Part shown: positions 23,967-35,500 of the stretch, in pieces | How positions within the stretch are numbered: position 1 is the stretch's first letter | How the letters are laid out: every line of letters starts with the position of its first letter | Assembly (NCBI GenBank): GCA_030248135.1 | Contig: JASANC010003903.1 | Span: 52,093 to 116,092, forward strand | DNA length: 64,000 nucleotides | From: Theristus sp. LFF4_11 | Lineage: Eukaryota; Nematoda; Chromadorea; Monhysterida; Xyalidae | Reading direction: 5' to 3' | Position numbers and translations under genes: made by a program | Notes under the pieces: generated by a model | The model's database searches: none | What the model was told of the DNA's origin: nothing | Seen by the model: the letters and a program-made list of their open reading frames with translations, nothing else

Positions 23967-26900
23967 ATGGTTTGGACGGGCAAGAAGCGCCGTCAGACGA
24001 TGTCCGCGAGGTCCGGACTGCAGTTCCCGGCTGCTCGAGTGCACGCGCAACTGAAGAAAACGCTCGGGCCGAAAGTTCGGGTCCGAAAAGCGTCTGCTGT
24101 TTATATGGCCGCTGTGCTGGAGTACATGACTGGTGGGTGAGGCTTGTTTTTGGGCGTCTGATTTTGGTGGTTTTCCAAAACGTGCCGGAAGGATTCGTTT
24201 TTTCATATTTATTTCCATATTTAGGACCTCATATGTATAACCTTCATATTTGTCAATCAGGTGTACTGCCACGGATTAATGAGCAATCAGCGGATTGGTT
24301 GATGATCACGTGATGATGCATGTGCTTTCTGTGCAGGCATTGCTGTGCGCAGGCGGAGTCTGTCCTGCACAGGAATCATGCATGCATTCCGTGACCGCCA
24401 ACCAATCAGCGGATTGCCTATAATTTAGCGTCGACTGACTGTATTAAAATATGAATGTCGATTGAACCCGAAACTCACTTGTCCAAGAGGTGCAGCTACC
24501 GTGTTTTATTCAACCCTCCTGGTCCTGACAACCGAAATTCGATTGTTTTCTTCAGCTGAAGTGCTCGAAATCAGCGGCAACGCGGCGCGCGCCATCAACA
24601 AACGTCGTTTACACCCGCGACACATCATGCTTGCTGTACGCACTGACGAGGAAGTGAACCAGGTTGCTGGGTTTTTGGTGGATTTGATGTTGGAATTTGA
24701 ACGTAATTTGGCTGAACCCCCCCCCCCCCCCCGCCCCATACTGACAGTGAATTTTTTATCCTGTTTCCATGAGAACCTGCGAACTTTTCCAATGAGATGG
24801 GTGGTCATTCCCCTTGCTTCTTCACCATTTTCACTTTTTTCACCAGCTCCTGCGAACAGTGACATTTCCGTCGGCTGGCGTCGCCCCATCGATCAATCAG
24901 GCGTTGTTGCCTGGCGCCCGCAAAACTGCGTCCGTATTTGCGGGCACAAACGTCAAAGTGACCAGCAAGTACGGGCACGCGCGGATTGTTTTTATTCGAT
25001 TTTTCATTTTATGTTTCATTTTGATTTCAATGACTTTGTAGTTCCATTCAGTTTCGTTTTGCAATTTGTTACCAATCATTCAGCCTTTTTTAGTGATTTG
25101 GCAAATGTTGGTAAAGTGAAGGTGAAGTGTGATTCAAACCTTATCGGGGTGGATCGGTCCTGTTCAGGTGGAGTTCGCGCGGCCGGTAGGAGTAAGAGGT
25201 CAAAAACTAGTTTTACTGGGCGGACGGGAGAGAGCAAGTGAACCCTGGGCCATACGAGTCACTGCCTTTTATGTCATGGTAGTGGGCGGATTGGAGTCAC
25301 TTTCATTTCTTGGAGCTGGCGCTTACCGTTCATTAATAGTTATTACTTTTTTTAATCTTGACTTTTTCCAATGGCTATTCCATGCAAGCTATGCCGAGGT
25401 CTATATTAAGGCCAGTTTTCTGCGCACTTATCAAAAAGATTATAATTTATAATTCCTTACGCCACGCGCCCATACTGAATATATTTGACTTAACTAGCGC
25501 CGATGGAGAAGCGCGACGGAAACATACACTACATGCGCCGACAAATGTGTCACGCTGCGTGGAAGAGCAGCGAATAAATACTACCTTACAAGCCTGCGCG
25601 CGCGCGTCGCGTCTTCAGCGCTCCAAAGCCAGACATAGCGCTTTATTCCATTCGCAAACACAGCTCAGCACACAATCCGTAATTGACCATAGTCTCCCCT
25701 GGCGCAACCTCTAAAGGCGCTCTATATTATAGGCTTCTTCTTTTTTTAAAACTCGTCCTCGAGTTTGCTATTCGCCGTCGATTTTTTGAATTAGTAATGT
25801 GCATGCATTTTCAAGGTCGCGACACGCAAACGAGGTTTGCAAGTCTTCAAAACAAAACTTCAAACAACAAAAGAGAAATGGGAGAAACTCAAAGGTAAAG
25901 CACGCAGAAAGCTTTGTTGTTTTTCTGTACGAGAACTGTGCCGGTCGCGACTTGACAAATATTTTGTCAGTCTTAGTCACAAATCAAAATTTGAATTTTC
26001 ATGCAAAAATAATGGGTAGGAGAATACGAGAACTGGGTCAGTCGCGACTTGACAAAAAGATTTTGTCAGTCTTTTACACAAAAATAAAATAAATGGTAGC
26101 AATTAAAATAATGAAAAAGATACAAAAAAAGAATTTTTCTGAAATTATGTTATAAAAAGAGAATACGAATACAAACAGGTGCAGTTGTCGGCTGGTTGTT
26201 ATAAAAAGCTTGTCCTCAAGCTTCAGTAATAAAATTAGACAACTGTAAAAATTAAATTAAATGGTTATTTGATGTTGCATAAGCCATGCCGCAGTGCAAA
26301 ATACAAAAAATATAATGTTATAAGAACAAAATCTTTTTTTTTAGTTTTTTTTTTGGTGACGGGGTGTTGTTAGTATGGTGTAAAAGTTGATTGGAATGGC
26401 ATGCGGTTATGTGTTTTCTGAGTTTGTGGTGATTGTGTTTGCAAAAGTTTTGACATTTGTTTTTCCAGTGTGTCGAGTCGATGATTGTCTGATTGTGGTG
26501 ACATTTTGGTGTCATGTTCATGTGACGAATTATCGTGATGATTCAAATAGTGTATTCCGTCACGGAAGGTTTGTGATGTTTCGTGCAAATTTTGTCCAGT
26601 TTCAAGTGCTGTTTGTGCTTCGACTAGCTTGCTTTTTGCTACCGCGTCATTGAAATCGGTTGGGTTTTGCAGGCTGACGTAAAAACGAATGCTAGGTTTC
26701 AATTTCTGCAAAAAGTGGGAAAGGAGCAATTCGTCTAAATTGTCCTTTTCAAGTTTGGGGTACGCAGCCTGCACAAGTTTCTTTAATTCTTGACTAAAGT
26801 CGTTTACGGATTCGTTTTCCCTGTGTGTACGATTGGCTAACACCGTTTGGCTGAAACGGTTGTGTAAAGCGGGGTAAAATTTTTCTCTCAGATTTTTAAC

Positions 26901-29900
26901 CAAATCTTTGTAAGTGGCTTTTTGCGTAGCACTGAGTTCTTTGTATGCGTCCAGTGCGTTTTCTCGCAGGTACACAGGAAAGGTGCGCAATCTTTTATTG
27001 TCATCATACTGAAGCGCGTCGCATGCGATTTCAAAAATAGAGATAAATTCATCGAAATCCTGTGAGCGAGCAGTGAAATATTTGAGATCTGCGCTGGGCA
27101 TTAAATTGCTATCCGCGATCATGCAGGTGCGCTCCTGTACTGTTTCCACGTCTTGCGACATTGATTGCAAAAGATTTTTAATTCGTTCAGTGCTGGTTTC
27201 GTAACAGTTGATGACGCGTTTTAAATCACGAGCTAATGAACGGTATTCTCTATGAGAGATGGGGTCATCAAGTGGCGCGGGTTCAGACATGGGCAATTGA
27301 AAGTTTGACTGAAGAGAAAATATGTAATATGAATTATTGTGAACATGAGTGAGACAGCGATTGAGCGCGTGAACAAGTGGGCGAACAGGGGTCTCTGGTG
27401 TTGTTATGTAGCATTGTTATAGTGATTTGATGGAACTTTTCGAGTAAAGCAAAATAGCTATTTGTTGCAACTGTTGAAGTGAGAATGTCAGGCGAGCCAA
27501 AGAATAGGCAGAGATGAAGTTTTTCCAATTGTGAATGGGTGGCAGATAATTGGTCTAAGATGTACTGATTGTCACGATATTCGTTAGGAATCGGATATGA
27601 TAGCGCTGGCTTTAATTTTGGATGTGACGAAGTAGACATTTTAATTGGTAGGGTGAATTTTAATTCAGTGACGTACTTTGAGATTGTGTTCTTGACGACG
27701 TGAGATTTTGGAAATGCGCATCTAGACTTGTCAGTAAAGCTTGGATGGTGGTAACAAGTTGACTAGTTTGTTGAAGCAAGGCGTTAACGCGTATTAACAA
27801 TAAATCGTATTGAACATCTTGAATAGAATTATCAGGCGCTTGAGAGATCTCACTGCTTTCGGTATCACTATTATCCATAGGAGAAAGAATAGCTATAAAA
27901 GGGACGCGCGTTAAATAATTGCGGAAGAGAAATGCAGGGCATATAACAAGAACAATAAAAGCAAGTCAAATGGGTACCGGTCAGCCGTCAAATGTAAAAT
28001 AAAATAAAACAAAAAAAAGATGGGTTCACTTACCCCGGCGAATTGAACAGTTACGGTGCTACCATAAAGTGAAGGTGAAGTGTGATTCAAACCTTATCGG
28101 GGTGGATCGGTCCTGTTCAGGTGGAGTTCGCGCGGCCGGTAGGAGTAAGAGGTCAAAAACTAGTTTTACTGAGCGGATGCGAGAGAGAGCAAGTGAACGC
28201 TGGGCCATACGAGTTACTGCCTTTTATGTCATGGTAGTGGGCGGATTGGAGTCACTTTCATTTCTTGGAGCTGGCGCTTACCGTTCATTAATAGTTATTA
28301 CTTTTTCTAATCTTGACTTTTTCCAATGGCTATTCCATGCAAGCTATGCCGAGGTCTATATTAAGGCCAGTTTTCTGCGCACTTATCAAAAAGATTATAA
28401 TTTATAATTCCTTACGCCACGCGCCCATACTGACTATATTTGACTTAACTAGCGCCGATGGAGAAGCGCGACGGAAACATACACTACATGCGACGACAAA
28501 TGTGTCACGCTGCGTGGAAGAGCAGCGAATAAATACTACCTTACAAGCCTGCGCGCGCGCGTCGCGTCTTCAGCGCTCCAAAGCCAGACATAGCGCTTTA
28601 TTCCATTCGCAAACACAGCTCAGCACACAATCCGTAATTGACCATAGTCTCCCCTGGCGCAACCTCTAAAGGCGCTCTATATTATAGTTGGAGTAAACAT
28701 GTATTTACTCAAACAGTTTGAGTCAAGCACGCTGATTGGTTGCAACGTCAAACCAATCAGCAAACTTATTTGCAATGCAGTCAATCAGTATGGTTTGACT
28801 GCATTGTTGACTTGTCTATTTTCAACTTTTCTTTTTCAGATCCATTATCATCAAGCATGCTAACAAAACCACAAAAGCGACTAAGGTAAAATTCAGTGCG
28901 ACCTTTTTTTACTCAAGAAATCAGTTTTCACTGTCTGGTTGCTGGGATTGTTGTCGTGTAACTGATGATTGGTCATTTGCATTCACCGTAATGTTTATTC
29001 TCAGGCACAGCCACTAAAAACACCAATAGACTCAAAGCCCGCGTGCGATTTAGTAGCGTTTCCGCGTGTGTCTGCGGGTTTGCTTGCGATCGTGCAACAT
29101 TGACTTTGCTGACAGCTTAGAGGAAAACTCCAGTCTAAGATTAGGAGAGCGTGTTTGCAGAGTCGTTCCCGCCAATTTAACCCTTTAACGTTTTATCGTG
29201 CATCGTCTTTTCACCAGGCCGGTCGCAAAGTGTCACCAAAGAAGACGCTGAGTGCGGGCGCACAACAGCAGAGCAACGCCAACATCACCACGTTGAACGA
29301 GCGTGTGCTGGTGCATGGCCACACACTGACCGTGCTGTCCGGCGACATCGTCCATGTGAAGGCCGACGTGATCGTGGTGCCTAGTAGTGCGCAGCATAGT
29401 CTTGCTGGGCAAGTCGGTGCGTGATGGCAGATTTGCGTGATGGATACAGTCCATCTGGATAATATGTACAACTAGCTGATTGGTTGGCTGCACACACCAC
29501 ACGTGCACGTGATGCGTGCGTGCATGCGTGAATTCAATGTTATATTTTAATAATATCTACGCAGTCGCAGAACTGTAATAAGAAAAGATTACACGTTGCT
29601 TAAAGAAGGCCTCTGTTGCGCGCACGCTCTCTGTCTCGTTCTCTCCAACGAAGTTCCTTTGAAACTGAAAATTCCCCCTACTTCTGAATTGTATTTTGAA
29701 TATTTTTTCTTCGCTCAGGCACCAGATTAATCCAAGTTGGTGGCGACGATTTTCAAGCGAACGTGAACAAATTGAAGGGCTCAATTGCGAGCACGCAAGG
29801 TGGGTGGTGCTCAGAGTACAGTCTAACACTATATCACATACAGTTAGTTAGCTGATTGGTTGGTGCACACGTGGTGCTTGCATTCTGTGTAGAACAGACT

Positions 29901-30952
29901 CCGCCTCCAATGCAATGCCAGCGCAGAATGCGTGTATCACGTGATCAGCGGTGCGCGTGACCAGCGCATCTTTACAGCACATGACGTCATTTCGGTCTGA
30001 CACGTTTGAATAAATTTGAAATACAAATACGAAGCAGATGATACTGTTCAAGAAAACGAATGAAATCAGAATGTGAGAATCAACAGAATAAAAAACCGAT
30101 CTCAATGTTTTTTCTGTTGTTGTTGTTCATTGCCCAGAGATGGGAAACCTAGTGACGCATTTTGGCCAATCGAGCAGGCAAGGTCGGGTGTAAACGCTGT
30201 GTAGAAGCTGCGTCGTTGACCTCAATAGTTTTTTCCATTCCGCTGCAGCGGTCGTGTGCGAGGGCGCGAACTTTGCGGCGCCGAACGTAATGCTGTGCAA
30301 CGGACCCGGCTGGGGCGGCGGCAACGACGGCGACGCCATACCGAAACTGAGTCGCACGGTCGTGAATTGTCTGAAAGCGGCCGAGAAACACTCGTACAGC
30401 TCCATTTGCTTTCCGTCGATCGGCAGCGGCGTGTGAGTGGCTGTTTTTTGGTGTTTTTAGCCCCCGAACGTCGATTCAAACGCCTGACCGGAGGTGTTCT
30501 GTGTTGTGCAGTTCTGTATCCGCATATCCTACGGGTTATGCTGCTGTCACCAGTAGACTACAGAGCCCGCGACGGAAGAAAGAACAGAATTGGGTTGTAA
30601 AGAAGATACTATTTTGCCACCAATGGTTTTTTTTAATTCAAACCAAATTGAATTCCCGTCCATTCTTCACAAAGTTCTTCAAAAAAGATGACGGGTTTAA
30701 AGAAACATACTGTGACCGTTAATCAACACAGCTGCGTCACAACTGGAACAGCAAAAAATCCTCAAGAGCTTCTTTTTAACTTTCAGAGCCGGTTTCCCGA
30801 AACAAACCGCGGCGCAGACGATCCTGAAAACGCTGTCCGATTACTTCAAGCAGAACCACGGCAAGACCTGCGTGAAGCAGGTGTTTTTCGTGCTATATGA
30901 CCAGGAGAGTATCGTCATATACGTGCGCGAGTTGAATCGGTTGCAGGAGTGA
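23967..30952 (+). CDS. macroH2A: Core histone macro-H2A (H2A fold plus macro domain)
   Basis: There are eight coding exons: 23967-24132, 24556-24662, 24847-24968, 28840-28885, 29218-29416, 29719-29799, 30249-30432 and 30787-30952. They total 356 aa, against about 372 aa in human. The H2A half (residues 1 to about 120) has SGLQFPAARVH, AVYMAAVLEYMTAEVLE, LHPRHIMLAVRTDEEVNQLL and SAGVAPSINQALLPG. The Glu and Asp residues of the nucleosome acidic patch are present. A basic Lys/Thr-rich linker spans exons 4 and 5. The macro domain follows: TLTVLSGDIVHVKADVIVVP, the SICFPSIGSG loop, AGFPKQTAAQTILKTLSDYF and QVFFVLYDQESIVIYVREL. The first macro loop, usually NPTNADI, reads VPSSAQ here, so ADP-ribose binding may be altered. 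MacroH2A replaces H2A in repressive chromatin. Intron 3 carries an antisense LTR element. An AG lies just before the start (ACTCAG|CCAATC-ATG). Confidence 0.95.
24264..24440. mobile_element. Palindromic MITE, family A, copy 3 (macroH2A intron 1)
   Basis: Inverted blocks AATCAGCGGATTGGTTG and CAACCAATCAGCGGATT enclose CTTTCTGTGCAGGC / GTCCTGCACAGGAA. The right end is TTTAGCGTCGACTG. The left end is less certain. No ORF. Confidence 0.75.
25112..25731 (-). repeat. 3' LTR of the gag-only element
   Basis: This is the downstream LTR in element orientation. It differs from its partner at few positions, for example ACTGGGCGGACGGG against ACTGAGCGGATGCG. On the minus strand it starts TATAATATAGAGCGCC and ends CTTCACTTTA. 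Confidence 0.93.
26370..27296 (-). CDS. Retrotransposon gag-like protein
   Basis: This is a 308-aa open frame without introns. Its middle third matches the Retrotrans_gag capsid style: SQDFDEFISIFEIACDALQ, RTFPVYLRENALDAYKEL, DLVKNLREKFYP, ENESVNDFSQELKKLVQAAY and LLSHFLQKLKPSIRFYV. The C-terminal part is rich in His, Gln, Asp and Ser. No CCHC zinc knuckle is visible, and the frame stops before any pol domain. It would form the capsid of the element's particles. Confidence 0.9.
   Translation of the reverse strand: MPMSEPAPLDDPISHREYRSLARDLKRVINCYETSTERIKNLLQSMSQDVETVQERTCMIADSNLMPSADLKYFTARSQDFDEFISIFEIACDALQYDDNKRLRTFPVYLRENALDAYKELSATQKATYKDLVKNLREKFYPALHNRFSQTVLANRTHRENESVNDFSQELKKLVQAAYPKLEKDNLDELLLSHFLQKLKPSIRFYVSLQNPTDFNDAVAKSKLVEAQTALETGQNLHETSQTFRDGIHYLNHHDNSSHEHDTKMSPQSDNHRLDTLEKQMSKLLQTQSPQTQKTHNRMPFQSTFTPY
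27334..27639 (-). CDS. Small ORF of the LTR element, function unknown
   Basis: This is a 101-aa frame between the leader ORF and gag. It includes NEYRDNQYILDQLSATHSQL and is otherwise polar. I recognise no domain. Its position inside the element and its intact frame suggest it belongs to the element, but it could be a chance ORF. Confidence 0.45.
   Translation of the reverse strand: MSTSSHPKLKPALSYPIPNEYRDNQYILDQLSATHSQLEKLHLCLFFGSPDILTSTVATNSYFALLEKFHQITITMLHNNTRDPCSPTCSRAQSLSHSCSQ
27660..27878 (-). CDS. First small ORF of the LTR element, function unknown
   Basis: This 72-aa frame starts MDNSDTESSEISQAPDNS (acidic, Ser-rich) and continues with a heptad-like helix (LLLIRVNALLQQTSQLVTTI). 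It is the first ORF after the 5' LTR. The helix could form a coiled coil. No family is recognised. Confidence 0.4.
   Translation of the reverse strand: MDNSDTESSEISQAPDNSIQDVQYDLLLIRVNALLQQTSQLVTTIQALLTSLDAHFQNLTSSRTQSQSTSLN
28065..28686 (-). repeat. 5' LTR of the gag-only element
   Basis: This is the upstream LTR in element orientation and presumably holds its promoter. It is followed on the minus strand by the putative primer-binding site TGGTAGCACCG. Confidence 0.93.
29455..29575. mobile_element. Degraded family A MITE (macroH2A intron 5)
   Basis: It shows TGTACAACTAGCTGATTGG and CACGTGCACGTGATGCGTGC, the left arm of family A. The right arm is lost in an AT-rich tract. The call is tentative. 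Confidence 0.45.
29838..30012. mobile_element. Composite of truncated family A and family B MITEs (macroH2A intron 6)
   Basis: A family A left arm (TTAGCTGATTGGTTGG, GCATTCTGTGTAG, CAGCGCAGAATGCGTG) runs into a family B right end (CATGACGTCATTTCGG then TCTGACACGTTTGAATAAA). The same two families are neighbours at 54240-54360, in the opposite order. Confidence 0.6.
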
Positions 30953-32584
30953 ATGAACTGTTTTTGCGGTGAAGTTTGTGTGTCAGAACCTGTCGTTTAT
31001 GGAGCTGTGTTTACCGGTGTGAATTGATTGCTTGAACTCCGCCACTTTCAACGGCACGTGTTCAGTTTATTCACGGATTATTTCGATATAAACCCTTTCT
31101 GTGATCTGAGCTCATTTTTTGCTGCTGCCGCGCGATTTTCTGTGATTTTCCAAAAAATGATAGTTCAAATGACATGTGATTCTTTGGTTTTATCAGAAGG
31201 TTTATACGCTTTTCGGTTGGGGTTATTGCTTTATGCTGTCAACGGATTGACTGGCGTGTTTTTGTTTGCAATTCAGTGATTTTTTTTGTTTGCTGTCGTG
31301 TCGTTTTGTTTGTGTTTTCTTAATGTGATTGGTCACTGCCACGTTTTTTTGTGTGTCATTTCGGACTATTTTATTTTGTATTTTAACTTTATTATAGTGT
31401 CCCAGTGTCATTCTTTCTTACCCACAGCCACATCATCTCCTTTTACTGTGTGACTTCTTTGTTGTATACTTTGATACACTGTTGTTGTGGTTTGCTTTCA
31501 GCTTTGAACTCTGTTGTTTACCATAATTTAATTTAATTTTTTAGGCTTGTCTTGAACAATTAAAAATTTTGTAAAAATTCAAAGGAAAATTATGCAGGTT
31601 TTATTGTTAGTAATCGGTAACTACTGAATTGACTTCCACTGCACAAAAACATAAATAGTCCACAAAACACACGTCTACCGTTTCGGGTCTCGACAGAATT
31701 CCTGCATACGTGCCTGACTATCAAGGAAGATTATTGCACAATTGAAGTGAAATCGCGTCGAGACCCGATTCGGTTCGCAAACCGAGTTCTGAAAATTGAG
31801 TGTATGTAAACACAAAGACTAGTAGTAATAGTGAAGCGGCGTTCAAGCAAATACATAAAGAATAGACGAGACTAGCGAACTCACCCAATAAAATGCATTC
31901 GTTCAAACTCAAATTCAGAAACACCACAATATTTTTATATATAATGGACAGAAATCTGTTTTTTGTACAACACAATAAAACATGCAACAAATGAATGAAA
32001 CACCAACAAAAATGTTACACGATTGTCTTGTCGCTGTGCGATCAATATCACAAAAACCGCACAATTCCAAACCACTCGCGCGGATTGGCTGCATTTCAAT
32101 CGAAACGACTAAGCAGCTCGTTGCAAGTAAAGCCATCATCGCACAATGGAACAATGCACAAAAACACGATCAGTCTGCTAATATCTTTTATTTTGGTCCT
32201 GCGTCTCAATGCGCGCATAGATGGGTAAGCAAGCAGTCTCATGCACGACGCGGGAATTCAAAATTGGCAAAGGGATCCGAGTCCCCTGAATAAGGCCGGG
32301 TTACTTAAGTTAGTTTGAATTGCCACATGAAGATTGAAACTAGTTTCCTTTCACGTTCACAACCGCATTGAGTCGCAGGTCTCAAAGAAAAGACAATAGT
32401 ATCTCTATAGTTTATATGTATCTAGCTGATTGGTAGGCACACACGTGACATGCACGCGTGACTCCGCCTACACAGCAATGCCTACATCAGCCCACCACGC
32501 GGCGTGCGCAACCAACCAATCAGCTAGCGGTCTCTATATAATCCAGATGTACAGCAGACCGTGCATCGCCTGCCCCCAGCAGTC
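30953..32584. other. Convergent macroH2A / IDH3B 3' region
   Basis: The two genes converge here. The sequence is AT-rich with no coding exon evident, and both 3' UTRs should lie in it. A family A MITE occupies the right end (32404-32548). Confidence 0.5.
32404..32548. mobile_element. Palindromic MITE, family A, copy near the IDH3B 3' end
   Basis: Left arm ATCTAGCTGATTGGTAGGC and right arm CAACCAACCAATCAGCTAGC are inverted, with CTCCGCCTACACAGCAATGC between them. It ends about 37 bases downstream of the IDH3B stop codon, so it lies within the 3' UTR. Confidence 0.75.
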
Positions 32585-35500
32585 TCACAGTCCGAGTTCA
32601 TCTGCCAACTCCGTGTACTTCTCGATGACCGCATACGTGAACTCGTTCGTGGTCGCGTAGCCGCCGAGGTCGCGCGTCAGCACCTTTCGCTCCGCAATGA
32701 CCGCCTTGACGGCGCGGCGCAATGTGCGTGCGTGCTCGGGCAGATGCAGGTGGAAGAGCATGTTCGAGCTGCACAGGATGTACGCCGCAGGGTTGGCGAT
32801 GCCGCGGCCGATCGCTTGCTGTGCGGTGTGAGAGAGAGTAGAAGAAACAAACATTGGCTTGCGGATACGATCATGTTTCTTCAGAGAGAATATAGTTATA
32901 TGCAGAATTTTTGTTCCATATGTTTTGAGAGTTTTAACGGTGACTTTGCCTGTGCCAACCATACTACAACTTGGTTGATGATCAACTTCAGAATTAACTC
33001 CTTGCCTTAGACGAGCTCCAAACACCTGCAAATGTTGCTTTTTACCTGAAACGTGTGCCTGGCGCCCGGCTCAAAGACGACAAAGTCGCCGCCATACGAC
33101 ATGCCAGGCACCATGCCAGCGCCGCCTACAAGTCCGGCGGCCAGATTGTCCAGAATCGTGCCGTACAAGTTCGGCATCACCATCACGTCGAACTGTTGCG
33201 GATTGGCGACCATCTGCATGCAGCAGTTGTCGATGATCATGTTCTCCAGTTGGATGTGCGGGTACAGCTCGGAGACCTGCGCGTGGTCGTGTTTTGTTGT
33301 TGGTGGGTGTTTTGAATGGAGAATTACTTCAGGGTGAAACGCGATTCATCATAGCTTTTAGTTGGTTCAGTTCAGTTTTATTCAGCAGTGCACGGCACCG
33401 CATAATACCAGAGAAGTGTAAGACACCATGAGTGGACAAGCTACCGTCCATAAAGAGTTCTCCCATTATTTCCCCCAAAACAACGTTCCTTTTTCTTCGT
33501 TTTTTGCATTTTCACTCTCGTTTCTTCTCCAGCGGACATTTCCCATTTCAAACTCTCACCTCCTGACAGCAGCGCAGGAACAGACCGTCTCCCAGTTTCA
33601 TGATGTTCGCCTTGTGCACCGCGGTCACTTTTCGCCGGCCCAATTTCGTCGCAAAATCGAACGCAAACTTCGCGATCCGCAGGCACTTTGGACGGGTCAT
33701 GATTTTCATGCATTCGATCACGCCTGTCGCGAAAGAAAACAGCAGATCCAGATGCTGTGTAATTGCTGGGTGCAGAGGTTACGCTGATTGGCTGTATTTG
33801 AATTTAATGCACTTATTGCGAAATGCGAAGCCAATCATTGGATCGCCAATATTTCGCAGTTTCAATTTACTAAATGTCTGTTGGTCACTTCTGCCAGCAT
33901 CGGTTCCTTTTGCTGCGTTTTCCTCCACGAACGGAGGATTATGCACCATACCATTTACAGTCTAACTCTACAAATAGCTGATTGGTTGGTGATTGTGATC
34001 ACGTGATGCATGTACTCTGCGCCGGAATTGCTGTAGAAAGGTGGAGTTTGGTTTGCACAGAATGCGTGCATCACGATCACTAACCAATCAGTTAGTTGGA
34101 TATATTATAGAGTTAAACTGTCGATTTACAACGCTATGATTGGTGGTTTTTACAGTCTGATGCCCTGATTGGTGTCCATTAGCATAGGTCGGCATTTAAC
34201 TCAAGTTTCAACAAAAAGCCGCAACTTTTTTCCAACGAACCAGGCACGGAGCGATGCTCCAATGCACTATACTCGCCCTCGGTTTGTTCGCGGATGATGA
34301 TGAAATCGAGGTCCTTGTGACGTGACGGGACACCGTCGATGCTCTGAAAATCACACGCAAGTCCTGGTATGAAATGATCATGGAGACGTGATTTCAGTCG
34401 ACGACAGCAACAAAACACCGGCAGATACACACACACATAATATCAACCGCAAGCGCCACTCAGGGAGCTTGAAGCGCTCATTTCGCCACACATTCATGAA
34501 CTAGTGAACAGCGCGGTTTCAGCGTTGATCGAAGAAGTGAAACGGCGTCAGCCGCAGTGGCATTTCACAGCGCGACCTGAAGAAGCGCGCTCAATTTTAC
34601 TTCATTTCACTTCATCATTCATTGTGATGTGAAGCCGCCGCCGGCGCGTCCGCGCGTGCATGAATGCGTGCGTGCTTTGAAACATGAAACGCGGTGAAGC
34701 CAGCGCTGTTGGTTGCTTCATGAACGTGCAGCGAATTGACGCCGCGGGAAGTGACGATTGATGCTGTCACAGCAAGCTCCATGAACGGCGGCCATCGGTT
34801 CACAGCGTACAGACTCGTACGGTTCCAACATCCAAATGTGTCATTTCACCTGAATATGAACGACGTTAGCGAAGGTGTCTAGCGCGCGTCGCGCCCGGAG
34901 ATTCAGGCCCTGCAGTTCGCTACGGTAGGCCAACGACTGCGTGGGTCCTTTCAAGAGGACGCCGTTGTTTTCTTTGACCGATGCGACCAACTCGGCGATT
35001 GAGACGCTACGTGACGGATCCAGTTCGCTGAAGAACAAGAACAAAGACTAATGAACTGAACATCGTTGTTTGTCTCGTCGTCAGCCGTGTGGAGGTGAGG
35101 AGGTGGCAAAGAAAAGTTTCAATTGAGTTTCAATTGAAACCAATTTTATCAGCAAAATTTCATCTGAACCAGCATAATAACAACTCGTCAGAAAACACTA
35201 AAGAACCTTGGAGCAAAGAATCATGCAAAAAACATCAAGTCTCCTCAGTGCGCCCTCCTGCCCCGCCAATCGCTGATTCGTTGGATTGCCATTGACTGTC
35301 CCAATCAAAACAGCATGTTTTTTTCTTTTGGATCTTCTTTATTGCCCTTCAAAGCAATAAGTCAGCCGGATGATAGGCTCCTCATCACCAATGAAGATCA
35401 AACAAAAACGACGAGAAGAAGAAAAGCATGTTTGTAAATTTTTTACGCACCTGAGAAACATCTCCTTGAACTCCACTGGGATTCCGGTCTCCTGAAAGAT

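Larger units (their letters stand above)
25112..28686 (-). mobile_element. Gag-only LTR retrotransposon, antisense in macroH2A intron 3
   Basis: Two near-identical direct repeats of about 620 bases (25112-25731 and 28065-28686) bound the element. A perfect 5-bp target duplication GTTGG lies at 25107-25111 and 28687-28691. Read on the minus strand, a tRNA-primer-like TGGTAGCACCG follows the first LTR and a purine tract AAAAAAAGAAGAAG precedes the second. Three minus-strand ORFs lie inside; the last is a gag-like protein. There is no protease, reverse transcriptase or integrase, so the element must be mobilised by a relative. LTR similarity implies recent insertion. Confidence 0.95.
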
